This document shows positions 17,874 through 27,203 of a stretch of 64,000 nucleotides of DNA, one piece after another; positions within the stretch are counted from its first letter, which is position 1; each line of letters starts with the position of its first letter. The DNA comes from Pseudomonas sp. R84 (GTDB lineage: Bacteria; Pseudomonadota; Gammaproteobacteria; Pseudomonadales; Pseudomonadaceae), in NCBI RefSeq assembly GCF_009834515.1, contig NZ_CP019426.1, positions 1,849,501-1,913,500 on the forward strand. The letters are read 5' to 3'. The notes beneath the pieces are model-generated. The model saw only the letters and a list, made by a program, of their open reading frames with translations, had not been told where the DNA came from and made no database searches. Made by a program: the position numbers and the translations under genes.

Positions 17874-17922
17874 ATCCGGGGCGGCGGGGCGACAACGTCC
17901 CGCAGCACCTAATGGAGTGTTT

Positions 17923-19071
17923 ATGGCAGTCAAAGTCCTGGTGGTGGACGATTCGGGTTTTTTCCGCCGCCGCGTCTCGGAAATTCTTTCAGCGGATCCG
18001 AGCATTCAGGTGGTCGGCACCGCCACCAACGGTAAAGAGGCGATCGATCAGGCCCTGGCACTCAAGCCGGACGTGATCACCATGGACTACGAGATGCCGA
18101 TGATGGACGGCATCACGGCAGTGCGGCACATCATGCAGCGCTGCCCGACCCCGGTGTTGATGTTCTCCTCGCTGACGCACGAAGGCGCCCGGGTCACCCT
18201 GGATGCGCTGGACGCTGGCGCGGTGGATTTCCTGCCGAAGAATTTCGAAGACATCTCGCGTAACCCGGAGAAGGTCAAGCAACTGTTGTGCGAGAAGGTC
18301 CATAGCATCTCGCGCAGTAACCGTCGTTTCAGTGCTTATAGCGCACCGGCTCCAGCCGCAGCGCCAACGCCTGCACCGGCGCCATCCAGCTTCAGCAGCC
18401 ACAGCACCAGCGCACCGGCACGTCCGGCACACGCGCCTGTGCATGCACCTGCTCCTGCTCCAAGCCGTGCTCCGGCCGCCAGCGCTTCGTCGCCAGCGCC
18501 GAAACGCAAAGCCTACAAACTGGTTGCCATCGGTACCTCGACTGGCGGCCCGGTGGCCCTGCAACGTGTGCTGACTCAGTTGCCGGCGAATTTTCCGGCG
18601 CCGATCGTGCTGATCCAGCACATGCCGGCAGCGTTCACCAAGGCGTTTGCCGAGCGTCTCGACAAGCTCTGCCGCATCAGCGTCAAGGAAGCCGAGGATG
18701 GCGACATCCTGCGTCCGGGCCTGGCGTTGCTGGCGCCGGGTGGCAAGCAAATGATGATCGACGGCCGTGGCGCGGTGAAAATCCTCCCGGGCGACGAGCG
18801 TCTGAACTACAAGCCTTGCGTTGACATCACTTTCGGTTCTGCAGCGAAATCCTACGGCGACAAAGTTCTGGCGGTGGTGTTGACCGGCATGGGCGCCGAC
18901 GGCCGTGAGGGCGCGCGTCTGCTCAAGCAGGGCGGCAGCGCGGTCTGGGCACAAGATGAGGCAAGCTGCGTGATCTACGGCATGCCGATGGCCATCGTCA
19001 AAGCCGACCTCGCCGACGCGGTGTACAGCCTCGACGACATCGGCAAACACATTGTCGAGGCGTGTCTCTGA
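17923..19071 (+). CDS. cheB: Chemoreceptor glutamate methylesterase CheB
   Basis: Demethylates or deamidates chemoreceptors when phosphorylated by CheA, giving adaptation. It is 382 residues. The receiver domain has phosphoacceptor Asp55 (ITMDYEMP), a long Ala/Pro linker spans about residues 140-190, and the esterase domain has Ser206 (GTSTGGP), His in IQHMP and Asp in TGMGADG. ATG 17923 follows TGGAGTG; a longer frame from 17830 would overlap cheA and lacks a site. The stop overlaps motC by one base. Confidence 0.96.
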   Translation: MAVKVLVVDDSGFFRRRVSEILSADPSIQVVGTATNGKEAIDQALALKPDVITMDYEMPMMDGITAVRHIMQRCPTPVLMFSSLTHEGARVTLDALDAGAVDFLPKNFEDISRNPEKVKQLLCEKVHSISRSNRRFSAYSAPAPAAAPTPAPAPSSFSSHSTSAPARPAHAPVHAPAPAPSRAPAASASSPAPKRKAYKLVAIGTSTGGPVALQRVLTQLPANFPAPIVLIQHMPAAFTKAFAERLDKLCRISVKEAEDGDILRPGLALLAPGGKQMMIDGRGAVKILPGDERLNYKPCVDITFGSAAKSYGDKVLAVVLTGMGADGREGARLLKQGGSAVWAQDEASCVIYGMPMAIVKADLADAVYSLDDIGKHIVEACL

Positions 19072-19811
19072 TGGATGTTTTAAGCCTTATCGGGATCATC
19101 ATGGCGTTCGTCGCCATCATCGGTGGTAACTACCTTGAGGGTGGTCACCTCGGTGCGCTGGCCAACGGCCCGGCGGCATTGATCGTACTGGGCGGCACCA
19201 TCGGTGCCGCACTGCTGCAATCGCCGATGAGCGCGTTCAAACGCGCCATGCAGATCCTTGCCTGGATTCTGTTTCCGCCACGGGTCGATCTGGCCGGTGG
19301 CATTGATCGCGTCGTCAACTGGAGCCTCACCGCACGCAAGGAAGGCCTGCTGGGTCTGGAAGGCGTGGCCGATGCCGAACCCGACAATTACTCGCGCAAA
19401 GGCCTGCAACTGCTGGTCGACGGTGCCGAGCCGGAAGCGATCCGCAGCATCCTCGAGGTGGATTTCTACACCCAGGAAGCGCGTGACATTGAGGCGGCAA
19501 AAGTCTTTGAAAGCATGGGCGGCTACGCGCCAACCATCGGCATCATCGGTGCGGTGATGGGCCTGATCCATGTGATGGGCAACCTCGCGGATCCGACGCA
19601 ACTGGGCAGCGGCATCGCCGTGGCGTTCGTCGCGACCATCTACGGTGTAGCCAGTGCCAACCTGGTGTTGCTGCCGATCGCTGCCAAGCTGAAGTCAATT
19701 GCGTTGCGGCAGTCGCGTTATCGCGAAATGTTGTTGGAAGGGATCCTGTCGATCGCCGAAGGTGAAAACCCTCGCTCCATTGAGTTGAAGCTGCAAGGCT
19801 TCATGGATTAA
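19071..19811 (+). CDS. motC: Flagellar stator protein MotC (MotA family)
   Basis: MotA-family proton-channel subunit of the second Pseudomonas stator set (MotCD), associated with swarming and high-load motility. It is 246 residues with four membrane segments: two near the N-terminus (LIGIIMAFVAIIGGNYL, LIVLGGTIGAALL) and two in PTIGIIGAVMGLIHVM and AVAFVATIYGVASANLVLLPIA. The cytoplasmic loop is charged. The ATG overlaps the cheB stop codon. motD follows after 12 bp. Confidence 0.95.
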   Translation: MDVLSLIGIIMAFVAIIGGNYLEGGHLGALANGPAALIVLGGTIGAALLQSPMSAFKRAMQILAWILFPPRVDLAGGIDRVVNWSLTARKEGLLGLEGVADAEPDNYSRKGLQLLVDGAEPEAIRSILEVDFYTQEARDIEAAKVFESMGGYAPTIGIIGAVMGLIHVMGNLADPTQLGSGIAVAFVATIYGVASANLVLLPIAAKLKSIALRQSRYREMLLEGILSIAEGENPRSIELKLQGFMD

Positions 19812-19823
19812 GGGAATAACCTC

Positions 19824-20714
19824 ATGGCACGTCGTCGCCACCAGGAAGAGCATGTAAACCACGAACGCTGGCTGGTTTCCTACGCTGACTTCATCACGTT
19901 GCTGTTCGCGTTCTTCGTGGTCATGTACTCGATTTCGTCGATCAACGAAGGCAAGTACAAGGAAATTTCCGAAGCGCTGGTCGGCGTCTTCAAAGACTCC
20001 GACCGCGCGCTCAAACCGATCCAGATCGGCGACGAACGACCGAAAACCGTGACTCCGGCCAAGCCGCTGGTCAAGGACGCCGAGCAGATCGATGCCGGTA
20101 TCGCCGGTGCCAGCGATCCGCTGAAAAGCATCGCCGATGACATCAGCGCCGCGTTCGGTGACCTGATCAGCTCCAACCAGATGACTGTGCGTGGCAACGA
20201 GCTGTGGGTCGAGATCGAACTCAACTCCAGCCTGTTGTTCGGCAGCGGCGACGCCATGCCGAGTGACATTGCGTTCAACATCATCGACAAGGTTGCAGCG
20301 ATTCTGAAACCGTTCGACAACCCGATCCACGTTGAAGGCTTCACCGACGATCAGCCAATCCGCACCGCGCAGTACCCGACCAACTGGGAACTGTCCTCGG
20401 CGCGTTCGGCGAGCATCGTGCGCATGCTGGCCATGCAGGGCGTGAACCCTGGCCGATTGGCATCGGTGGGTTACGGCGAGTTTCAACCGGTGGCCAACAA
20501 CGCTACCGCTGAAGGCCGGGGAAAAAACCGCCGGGTGGTGCTGGTGGTCTCGCGCAATCTCGATGTACGTCGCAGCCTCACGGGCACCGGAACCGCCAAT
20601 GCGCAACCGGACGCTGCATTGAAGCGGGCTGGCACACAAACTGCACCGACCCCGGTCAAGACGCCGGGACGCGAGAGTGCCGTCAATTCTCCGTCACCCG
20701 CATTAACACGCTGA
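19824..20714 (+). CDS. motD: Flagellar stator protein MotD (MotB family)
   Basis: Peptidoglycan-anchored partner of MotC. It is 296 residues. A basic N-terminus precedes one membrane helix with the proton-binding Asp at about residue 22 (SYADFITLLFAFFVVMY). The C-terminal OmpA-like peptidoglycan-binding domain has IHVEGFTDDQPI, NWELSSARSASIVRML and GRGKNRRV. A disordered Ala/Thr/Pro tail follows. RBS AGGGAATAACCTC precedes the ATG. Confidence 0.96.
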   Translation: MARRRHQEEHVNHERWLVSYADFITLLFAFFVVMYSISSINEGKYKEISEALVGVFKDSDRALKPIQIGDERPKTVTPAKPLVKDAEQIDAGIAGASDPLKSIADDISAAFGDLISSNQMTVRGNELWVEIELNSSLLFGSGDAMPSDIAFNIIDKVAAILKPFDNPIHVEGFTDDQPIRTAQYPTNWELSSARSASIVRMLAMQGVNPGRLASVGYGEFQPVANNATAEGRGKNRRVVLVVSRNLDVRRSLTGTGTANAQPDAALKRAGTQTAPTPVKTPGRESAVNSPSPALTR

Positions 20715-20757
20715 GCTATGTCTCGGTCGAGCATATCGGCCGGGAGGAACGAACTGA

Positions 20758-21546
20758 ATGAGAGTCTGGGCAGTCGCCAATCAAAAGGGTGGTGTCGGTA
20801 AAACCACATCTTCCATCGCTTTAGCCGGGTTGCTGGCCGAGGCGGGCAAGCGCGTGGTTGTGGTCGATCTCGACCCGCACGGCTCGATGACCAGCTATTT
20901 CGGCTACGACCCCGACAGCCTGGAACACAGCAACTACGACCTGTTTCTACACAAGGGCAGCGTGCCGCAAGGCCTGCCGGGGCAGTTGCTGTTGTCGACC
21001 AGTGACGAACGCATTTCCCTGCTGCCGTCGAGCACCGCGCTGGCAACCCTTGAGCGGCAGTCGCCGGGGCAGAGTGGCCTCGGTCTTGTAATCGCCAAGA
21101 GTCTGGCGCAACTGTGGCAGGACTTCGATTACGCGGTGATCGACAGCCCGCCGTTGCTCGGCGTGCTGATGGTCAACGCCCTTGCGGCGAGCCAGCAACT
21201 GGTGATCCCGGTGCAGACCGAACACCTGGCCGTCAAAGGCCTGGAACGCATGGTCAACACCCTGGCGATGATCAACCGCTCGCGCAAACAGGCGTTGCCG
21301 TTCAGCATCGTGCCGACCCTGTTTGATCGCCGTACCCAGGCCTCGATGCATACCTTGCGCGTGCTGCGTGACAAATTCCCCGACGAGATCTGGCAGGGTT
21401 ATATCCCGGTCGATACCCGTCTGCGCGACGCCAGCCGAGCCGGCGTCACGCCTTCGCAATTCGACGGCAAGAGCCGTGGCGTGCTGGCGTATCGCGCGCT
21501 GCTCAAGCACCTGTTGGCGCAACAACTTGTTCCGCAGGTGGCTTGA
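20758..21546 (+). CDS. parC: ParA-like ATPase for polar chemotaxis-array placement
   Basis: ParA/Soj-type ATPase of the kind that positions chemotaxis clusters at the pole (ParC in Vibrio; conserved in this spot in Pseudomonas). It is 262 residues. The deviant Walker A NQKGGVGKTTS is at residues 8-18, VVVDLDPHGSMT carries the Walker A' region, and VIDSPPLLG is Walker B. Placement in the che operon before a ParP-like gene supports an array rather than a chromosome-partition role. Confidence 0.88.
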   Translation: MRVWAVANQKGGVGKTTSSIALAGLLAEAGKRVVVVDLDPHGSMTSYFGYDPDSLEHSNYDLFLHKGSVPQGLPGQLLLSTSDERISLLPSSTALATLERQSPGQSGLGLVIAKSLAQLWQDFDYAVIDSPPLLGVLMVNALAASQQLVIPVQTEHLAVKGLERMVNTLAMINRSRKQALPFSIVPTLFDRRTQASMHTLRVLRDKFPDEIWQGYIPVDTRLRDASRAGVTPSQFDGKSRGVLAYRALLKHLLAQQLVPQVA

Positions 21547-21560
21547 ATGACGTTGAACCT

Positions 21561-21651
21561 TGTAGGAGCTGCCGCAGGCTGCGATCTTTTGATCTTGCCT
21601 TGTGGCGCTCCTGAAAAGATCAAAAGATCGCAGCCTGCGGCAGCTCCTACA
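21561..21651. repeat. REP doublet (TGTAGGAGCTGCCGCAGGCTGCGATC type)
   Basis: Inverted copies at 21561-21594 and 21618-21651 are nearly exact complements, able to form a long hairpin in the mRNA between parC and parP. Related doublets lie at 23622-23702 and 52020-52101. Confidence 0.9.
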
Positions 21652-21662
21652 TGGGGTTGTGT

Positions 21663-22622
21663 ATGAATCGGCCTTTGAAGTTGACGTCTAAGCCGCAATT
21701 GGCGCTGCAGTCTTATCTGGATAATTTGCTGCAGGAAATTCCTGAGGAGCTGCCGCCGGTCATTGAGGCGCAGCCTGAAGTTGTGGAAAGCAGCGAGGCG
21801 CTGGACGAGTTCCAGGCTGCGGTACTGGAAGAGCAGGCACGTGATGCGCAGAAGGCTGCCCGGCCTGCTGCGCCGGTTGCCGCGCCTGCCGCCGCAGCGG
21901 TGACCAAAGCACCGGTTGCATTGATCGAAGAGGCCGAGCCGGTTCGCGCGTCGGTCTCGACACTGGCACCGCTGCTGCAAACCCAACTGCTGAAAACCGC
22001 GCCGGAACCGGCCGTGGTCGAACCGGCTCCTGCTCCAGTTGCACCCGCACCCGTCGAGCAAACGCTGGTTCCGCCGCTGGTCGAAGTGCATCTGCCGCCG
22101 AACAACACGCCGCCACCGGTGGAAACCGATGGTCGCCCGGCCTGGGCCTCGGAAGCCTTCGAATGCCTGCTGTTCGACGTCGCCGGTCTGACCCTGGCAG
22201 TGCCGCTGGTGTGCCTTGGCTCGATCTATTCGCTGGCCGGCCACGAGCTGACGCCGCTGTTCGGTCAGCCGGAATGGTTCCTCGGGATTCTGCCGAGCCA
22301 GGCCGGCAACCTGAAAGTGCTGGATACCGCGCGCTGGGTCATGCCGGATCGCTATCGCGATGACTTCCGTCAGGGCTTGCAGTACGTGATTTCGGTACAA
22401 GGTTACGAGTGGGGCCTGGCGGTGCATCAGGTCAGTCGCTCGTTGCGTCTGGATCCGAATGAAATCAAATGGAGAAGTCACCGGGGTCAGCGGCCATGGC
22501 TCGCCGGCACCGTGATTGAGCACATGTGTGCATTGCTTGACGTTTCCGCACTGGCCGAGTTGATCGCCAGCGGTGGGGCAAAGCACCTGAGCGGCCACAA
22601 GCCGCTACATAAACCGACATAG
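21663..22622 (+). CDS. parP: CheW-domain array-coupling protein ParP
   Basis: A CheW-like protein that links the ParC positioning system to the chemoreceptor/CheA array. It is 319 residues. A short conserved N-terminus (ALQSYLDNLLQEIPEE, about residues 13-28) and a long Ala/Pro/Val-rich linker precede a C-terminal CheW-like domain from about residue 166 (FDVAGLTLAVPLVCLGSIY, LGILPSQAGNLKVLDTARWV). ATG 21663 follows GGGGT at good spacing; an in-frame ATG at 21651 falls in the REP copy and is not preferred. Confidence 0.88.
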   Translation: MNRPLKLTSKPQLALQSYLDNLLQEIPEELPPVIEAQPEVVESSEALDEFQAAVLEEQARDAQKAARPAAPVAAPAAAAVTKAPVALIEEAEPVRASVSTLAPLLQTQLLKTAPEPAVVEPAPAPVAPAPVEQTLVPPLVEVHLPPNNTPPPVETDGRPAWASEAFECLLFDVAGLTLAVPLVCLGSIYSLAGHELTPLFGQPEWFLGILPSQAGNLKVLDTARWVMPDRYRDDFRQGLQYVISVQGYEWGLAVHQVSRSLRLDPNEIKWRSHRGQRPWLAGTVIEHMCALLDVSALAELIASGGAKHLSGHKPLHKPT

Positions 22623-22712
22623 CAGCCGACATAACAATCAGGCGACGGCATTGTTGAATGCCGCCACACAGAACACACACCGCTCAGCGCGGTTTTTTCG
22701 AGGGGTCAGGGT

Positions 22713-23198
22713 ATGAGTAGTCAGGCGACGAATGCAAAAGGTTCTGAAGATCCGATCCTGCAATGGGTTACCTTCAAACTGGACAACGAAACCTACGGCA
22801 TCAACGTGATGCGCGTTCAGGAAGTGCTGCGCTACACCGAGATCGCTCCGGTGCCGGGCGCGCCAAGCTACGTGCTGGGCATCATCAACCTGCGCGGTAA
22901 CGTGGTTACCGTGATCGACACCCGTCAGCGCTTCGGCCTGAACAGCGGCGAGATCAGCGACAACACCCGTATCGTCATCATCGAAGCCGACAAGCAAGTC
23001 GTTGGCATCATGGTCGACAGCGTGGCCGAAGTGGTTTACCTGCGTCAGTCGGAAATCGAGACGGCGCCGAACGTCGGCAACGAAGAGTCGGCCAAGTTCA
23101 TCCAGGGCGTGTGCAACAAGAACAACGAGTTGCTGATCCTGGTCGAGCTGGACAAGATGATGAGCGAAGAAGAATGGTCGGACCTGGAGAATATCTGA
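22713..23198 (+). CDS. cheW: Chemotaxis coupling protein CheW
   Basis: Scaffold linking chemoreceptors to CheA. It is 161 residues and a single CheW domain: LQWVTFKLDNETYGINVMRVQEVLR, VPGAPSYVLGIINLRGNVVTVID and VVGIMVDSVAEVV. The ATG is preceded by GGGGTCAGGGT. A 90-bp gap after parP contains GCCGCCACACAGAACACACACCG-like sequence without a clear terminator. The DUF2802 gene begins at the very next base after its stop. Confidence 0.97.
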   Translation: MSSQATNAKGSEDPILQWVTFKLDNETYGINVMRVQEVLRYTEIAPVPGAPSYVLGIINLRGNVVTVIDTRQRFGLNSGEISDNTRIVIIEADKQVVGIMVDSVAEVVYLRQSEIETAPNVGNEESAKFIQGVCNKNNELLILVELDKMMSEEEWSDLENI

Positions 23199-23594
23199 TT
23201 GATTCTCGAGGTTGCGGTCATTGTCCTGTTCCTCTTCTGGGCAGGCACGCTGGCAATGTTTGTGTCGTACATCAAGGCGCAAAAAGTCATTGCTGCGCAA
23301 CAGGCTCAGGGCGATGCGCTGCGTGATCAGCGCATCAAGGACCTGGCCAAGCGTGTCGACGATTACCAGAACGGTAATGTGCGCATGGGCGAGGCGCTGC
23401 ACGAGTTGCGTGCGGTAGTCAGCCCTTTGCCGGACAAAATCGTTCAGCTGGAACAGCGCGATCCATCGAGCCTGTCATTCGCCCAAGCGGCGAAACTGGT
23501 GGGCATGGGTGCGAGCGTTGATGAACTGACTCAGTCCTGCGGGTTGACCCAGGCTGAGGCGGAGTTGATGCGCAAACTACATAAAGGCAGCTAA
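23199..23594 (+). CDS. DUF2802 family protein
   Basis: A 131-residue protein that regularly follows cheW in Pseudomonas; function unknown. One N-terminal membrane helix (about residues 2-22, VAVIVLFLFWAGTLAMFV) is followed by a charged coiled-coil-like stretch (about 25-90) and a C-terminal helix-turn-helix-like motif (FAQAAKLVGMGASVDELTQSCGLTQAEAELM). The TTG start abuts the cheW stop, suggesting coupling. It is the last gene of the motility operon before a REP doublet. Confidence 0.85.
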   Translation: MILEVAVIVLFLFWAGTLAMFVSYIKAQKVIAAQQAQGDALRDQRIKDLAKRVDDYQNGNVRMGEALHELRAVVSPLPDKIVQLEQRDPSSLSFAQAAKLVGMGASVDELTQSCGLTQAEAELMRKLHKGS

Positions 23595-23621
23595 GAGCTT
23601 CGAGCTTTTAGCGGCAAGCAA

Positions 23622-23702
23622 GATCAAAAGATCGCAGCCTTCGGCAGCTCCTACAGGGAAACGCATTCCAATGTAGGAGCTGCCGAAGGCTGCGATCTTT
23701 TG
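23622..23702. repeat. REP doublet (GTAGGAGCTGCCGAAGGCTGCGATC type)
   Basis: Inverted copies flank a short spacer (ACGCATTCCA) between the convergent DUF2802 and FlhB-like genes. The hairpin may act as a transcript end for both sides. Confidence 0.9.
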
Positions 23703-23712
23703 CTTTTAAGGC

Positions 23713-24042
23713 TCAGTAATCATCCCCGCGATCGGTCACATCCTTCTCGACCATCGGCGCATCCGGATCCTGCCCCTCGGGAAATTTCCCCTTCAGATTC
23801 CACGCAAACGCGATGATTTCGGCGATCGTGCGATACAGCTCCTCAGGAATGCTGTCGCCCAATTCCATCCGCGCCAACAGCCGCACCAATTCGGCATTTT
23901 CGTAAATCGGCACTTCGCAATCGCGAGCAATGCGCAGGATTTCTTCGGCCAGCTCTTCGTCGCCTTTGGCGGTGAGGGTCGGGGCGTGGTTGCCGTCGTA
24001 TTTGAGGGCGATGGCCTGGCGTGGGGCAGTGGAATCGTTCAT
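23713..24042 (-). CDS. Stand-alone FlhB C-terminal-domain homologue
   Basis: A 109-residue protein matching only the cytoplasmic domain of FlhB/YscU export switches: AIALKYDGNHAPTLTAKGDEELAEEI lines up with FlhB after its NPTH site, and VPIYENAELVRLLARM and IPEELYRTIAEIIAFAW match the rest. The NPTH autocleavage motif is absent (DSTAPRQAIALKYD instead), so it begins where cleaved FlhB would. It overlaps the end of the upstream FliK-like gene by 4 bp, so the two are coupled. It may mimic or compete with the cleaved FlhB fragment. Confidence 0.85.
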   Translation of the reverse strand: MNDSTAPRQAIALKYDGNHAPTLTAKGDEELAEEILRIARDCEVPIYENAELVRLLARMELGDSIPEELYRTIAEIIAFAWNLKGKFPEGQDPDAPMVEKDVTDRGDDY

Positions 24043-25613
24043 GCGGTTTCGTCGACCCAGCGGTGCTCAAGACGGGTTTGATTGCCTTGCGGCGGGGTGC
24101 CGAGATGGCAGTCGATATCGCCAACGTTGAGCCCGCGATCAAGCAGGCGCTGGCGCAGGGCGAACAGGTTGTTTTCGATCAGGTCAGCGGTGTACGGCCG
24201 TTCGGCCCACAGTTGGCTGGAAAGGCTGCCGGCGATCAGTTGCGCCTGAATCTGCAGCGGCCCGAGCGGTTCCATGTCGAACGCCAGATCGACGCGCCAC
24301 AGTTGTTGCTTGGGCTCGCGTTCCTCGCGACGTTCGTTCGGTTGCGGCTCTCGCTCCGGGGCTTCTTCACGCTGGAACTTGACCTGCAGCGGCACGATGT
24401 CCTGCAGATTGCGCATGGGGATTTCCAGTTGCCAGGTGCTGAGCAGACGCCCATCGTCGGTAACGCCGGTCTGCTCCAGACTTGATAGTTGATGACTTTG
24501 CAGGCGCGATACCGCAGCGGCGGCGAGGCGCAGCAACTGTTCCAGATCGCCTTCGCCGTCCAGACTTTGCAGCAAGCGGTCGGGCAGCGGGAAGCTGCTC
24601 GGCACCGGTTTCGCGCTGACCTGACCGAGCATGCCGAGCGCATTACGCACGAAACTCGGCAGCGCTTGCGCCAGGGTGTTGGCGGCGATGATCGCGTTGA
24701 AACTGGTGCTGCTCGGCAGGCCCGGAGTCAGTTGCGCGATCAGCTTCAGCAGGTCGGCCTTCATGTCCGGGGCCAGCGTCGGGTTCTGCCCGGTCAACAG
24801 TTTGGCTTCGAGGAACGCGCCGCTGTTGGCCAGCGCCAGCGCCACGCCTTTGGCGGTGCTCAGTTGTTGCACGTCCGGCAGGCTGGCAAGGAGTTTGTCG
24901 ACCACCGCGCGCAAATCCTGCGATGCCTGATCGGTATCGCTCGGCAGATTCTGCAAAGCATTCAGCAACCCTGTCAGGGAGGCCTGACGACTTTGCTGGC
25001 CGAGCAGTTGCTGACTGACGGCCAGTTGTTCCTGGCGGCTGCTCATCGGCAGAAACTTGAGAGTTTGTGCATCTTCCACCAGCGCCGAAAGCAAGGTGCC
25101 GATGCGCAGTGGCTGCGGGCTATCGATGGTCAGTGTGCTGCCGCTCTGTGCGGTGTTGAGCAGGCTGACCAACGAGCGGAACACCGCGGCTTGCCCCGGC
25201 GTCTGCGGCAGCGCCTGCGAGGTCAGCACTTTGCCTTGCAGCAGCGTGCCGACTGGCAATTGCGCGGTGTCGATGCGGGTGAGGGTGGCGACGCTGCTGG
25301 CGATGGCTTGCTGCACGGTAATCGCCAGGTTGCCCGCCGAGGGCTGGGTGATCGCCAGACTGGTGCCTTGCGGCAATGGCAGATTGCTGGTCGCCTGCAC
25401 GGTGGTCTGGCGTCCGCCGTCGACGGTCACCTTGAGCAATAACTGAAAGGTCTGATCCGCCTGCTTGAGCGACAACACCTCGGCTTTGGCGCTTTGCCCG
25501 GCGCCGATCAGGCCTTCGACCGGGGTCAGCAGCTTGAGCAGCTCACCGACCTGCGGACGCACGGTCGCCGGGGTGGTGGGCAGGAGCGGGAGGATGTTCA
25601 TTTCGCCTGTCAT
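24039..25613 (-). CDS. FliK-like flagellar hook-length control protein
   Basis: About 524 residues. The N-terminal two thirds are Leu/Gln/Ala-rich with low complexity. The C-terminal part (LSTWQLEIPMRNLQDIVPLQVKFQREE... WRVDLAFDMEPLGPLQIQAQL) is the Flg_hook/FliK C-terminal domain that contacts FlhB. Flagellar FliK measures hook length and triggers the FlhB switch; this may be a second copy, since the canonical fliK would lie upstream of fliL-M. The start is taken at the minus-strand ATG 25613 (MTGEMNILPL); ATG 25601 is possible. Confidence 0.8.
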   Translation of the reverse strand: MTGEMNILPLLPTTPATVRPQVGELLKLLTPVEGLIGAGQSAKAEVLSLKQADQTFQLLLKVTVDGGRQTTVQATSNLPLPQGTSLAITQPSAGNLAITVQQAIASSVATLTRIDTAQLPVGTLLQGKVLTSQALPQTPGQAAVFRSLVSLLNTAQSGSTLTIDSPQPLRIGTLLSALVEDAQTLKFLPMSSRQEQLAVSQQLLGQQSRQASLTGLLNALQNLPSDTDQASQDLRAVVDKLLASLPDVQQLSTAKGVALALANSGAFLEAKLLTGQNPTLAPDMKADLLKLIAQLTPGLPSSTSFNAIIAANTLAQALPSFVRNALGMLGQVSAKPVPSSFPLPDRLLQSLDGEGDLEQLLRLAAAAVSRLQSHQLSSLEQTGVTDDGRLLSTWQLEIPMRNLQDIVPLQVKFQREEAPEREPQPNERREEREPKQQLWRVDLAFDMEPLGPLQIQAQLIAGSLSSQLWAERPYTADLIENNLFALRQRLLDRGLNVGDIDCHLGTPPQGNQTRLEHRWVDETA

Positions 25614-25643
25614 ACGCGGACACAACCTGAGGAAAATGCACTC

Positions 25644-25670
25644 TTGAGAGTAAGGCACGACATGTATAAT
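25644..25670 (+). promoter_or_regulatory. Possible sigma-70 promoter of the ccm operon
   Basis: A perfect TATAAT (25665-25670) has TTGAGA 15 bp upstream (25644-25649). It lies 140 bp before ccmA in the gap shared with the divergent FliK-like gene. Spacer length is shorter than ideal. Confidence 0.45.
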
Positions 25671-25810
25671 GCCGCCCGTCTTGCGCTTCGAATAAAAAAC
25701 ATAGCAATTGTTTGACCCAGCTCTCTAGATCGAGCCGTCAATGCATCTATGCTGCATCTCTTTAACGGCCGCGCCAGAGCCGACTTGAACCGTATAAGGC
25801 CCGTGATCCC

Positions 25811-26446
25811 TTGACCAGTCCTGTCCTGCAAACCGTTGCCCTCGCGTGTGAACGTGATCTGCGGCTGCTCTTCGAAAATCTCGAATTGAGACTCGCCAGC
25901 GGCGATATGGTGCAGATCAGCGGACCCAACGGCAGCGGCAAGACCAGCCTTTTGCGCCTGTTGTCCGGGCTGATGCAGCCGACCGCCGGGCACGTCCTGC
26001 TCAATGGCCAGCCGCTGACCGAACAACGCAGCGAACTCGCACGCAACCTGCTGTGGATCGGCCACGCCGCCGGGATCAAGGACCTGCTGACCCCGGAAGA
26101 GAACCTTTCCTGGCTTTGTGCCCTGCATCATCCCGCCGAACGCGAGGCCATCTGGCAAGCGCTGGCAGCTGTAGGATTGCGCGGTTTCGAAGATGTTCCC
26201 TGCCACAGCCTGTCCGCCGGTCAGCAACGTCGCGTGGCGCTGGCGCGTTTGTATCTCGACAGCCCGCCATTGTGGATTCTCGATGAGCCGTTTACCGCTC
26301 TGGACAAACAAGGTGTGGCGCAGCTCGAAGAGCATCTGGCCGGACACTGCGAACGCGGTGGTCTGGTGGTGTTGACCACGCACCACACGCTGAGCCGGAT
26401 GCCTGCCGGTTATCGCGACATCGATCTGGGGAACTGGGCAGTATGA
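25811..26446 (+). CDS. ccmA: Cytochrome c maturation ABC ATPase CcmA
   Basis: ATPase of the CcmABCD complex that releases holo-CcmE from CcmC. It is 211 residues with Walker A GPNGSGKT (38-45), signature [14 protein letters not shown] and Walker [13 protein letters not shown]. Start is TTG; no other in-frame start gives the family length, and GTG 25803 runs straight into a stop. It overlaps ccmB by 4 bp. Confidence 0.95.
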   Translation: MTSPVLQTVALACERDLRLLFENLELRLASGDMVQISGPNGSGKTSLLRLLSGLMQPTAGHVLLNGQPLTEQRSELARNLLWIGHAAGIKDLLTPEENLSWLCALHHPAEREAIWQALAAVGLRGFEDVPCHSLSAGQQRRVALARLYLDSPPLWILDEPFTALDKQGVAQLEEHLAGHCERGGLVVLTTHHTLSRMPAGYRDIDLGNWAV

Positions 26447-27111
26447 GTGTGTTTGGCCTGCTGGTTGCCCGTGAATCCCGATTGCTGTTTCGCCGCCCGG
26501 CGGAGCTGGCCAATCCGCTGATTTTCTTTGCCATCGTCATTGCTTTGTTCCCGCTGGCCGTCGGCCCGGAAACTCAAGTGTTGCAAAACCTGTCCCCCGG
26601 GTTAGTCTGGGTGGCGGCGCTGTTGTCGGTCCTGCTCTCGCTGGACGGGCTGTTCCGCAGTGATTTCGAGGATGGCTCGCTGGAACAGTGGGTCCTTTCG
26701 TCGCACCCGCTGCCACTTCTGGTCTTGGCCAAGGTGCTGGCACACTGGCTTTTCTCCGGGCTGGCACTGGTTCTGCTCTCACCGCTGCTGGCGTTGATGC
26801 TCGGTTTGCCTGCCGCCTGCCTGCCGGTTTTGCTGTTTTCGTTGCTGCTGGGAACACCGGTGCTGAGCTTGCTCGGCGCGGTGGGCGCGGCACTGACGGT
26901 CGGTTTGAAACGCGGCGGCCTGTTGCTGGCGCTGCTGATTCTGCCGTTGTACATCCCGGTGTTGATCCTTGGCAGTGGCGCCTTGCAGGCAGCCCTCCAA
27001 GGCATGCCGGCGACCGGGTATCTGCTGTGGCTTGGGAGCCTGACCGCACTGGCGATCACCCTGACACCCTTTGCAATAGCTGCTGGCCTGAAGATCAGCG
27101 TCGGCGAATAA
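26443..27111 (+). CDS. ccmB: Cytochrome c maturation membrane protein CcmB
   Basis: Membrane subunit of the CcmABCD ABC-type complex. It is 222 residues with about six membrane segments (for example [53 protein letters not shown]). The typical motif [12 protein letters not shown] follows the second helix. ATGA overlap with ccmA. A small palindrome GGTTAA-AA-TTAACC (27123-27136) lies in the 92-bp gap before ccmC. Confidence 0.95.
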   Translation: MSVFGLLVARESRLLFRRPAELANPLIFFAIVIALFPLAVGPETQVLQNLSPGLVWVAALLSVLLSLDGLFRSDFEDGSLEQWVLSSHPLPLLVLAKVLAHWLFSGLALVLLSPLLALMLGLPAACLPVLLFSLLLGTPVLSLLGAVGAALTVGLKRGGLLLALLILPLYIPVLILGSGALQAALQGMPATGYLLWLGSLTALAITLTPFAIAAGLKISVGE

Positions 27112-27203
27112 TAATGAGGTCTGGTTAAAATTAACCGCTTTTTAATAAAAGCATGACCCTATGCCAGCTCACACCGATGAGCGGCATCCGTGATGGAAAC
27201 AGT

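Noticed and set aside
15600..18005. An 801-codon open frame antisense to cheA
   Set aside because: It mirrors codon bias of cheA on the other strand, is rich in Gly/Arg/His/Gln low-complexity sequence, and has no recognisable domain.
21651..21662. Upstream ATG for parP at 21651
   Set aside because: It lies at the end of the REP copy without a ribosome-binding site; ATG 21663 has GGGGT at correct distance.
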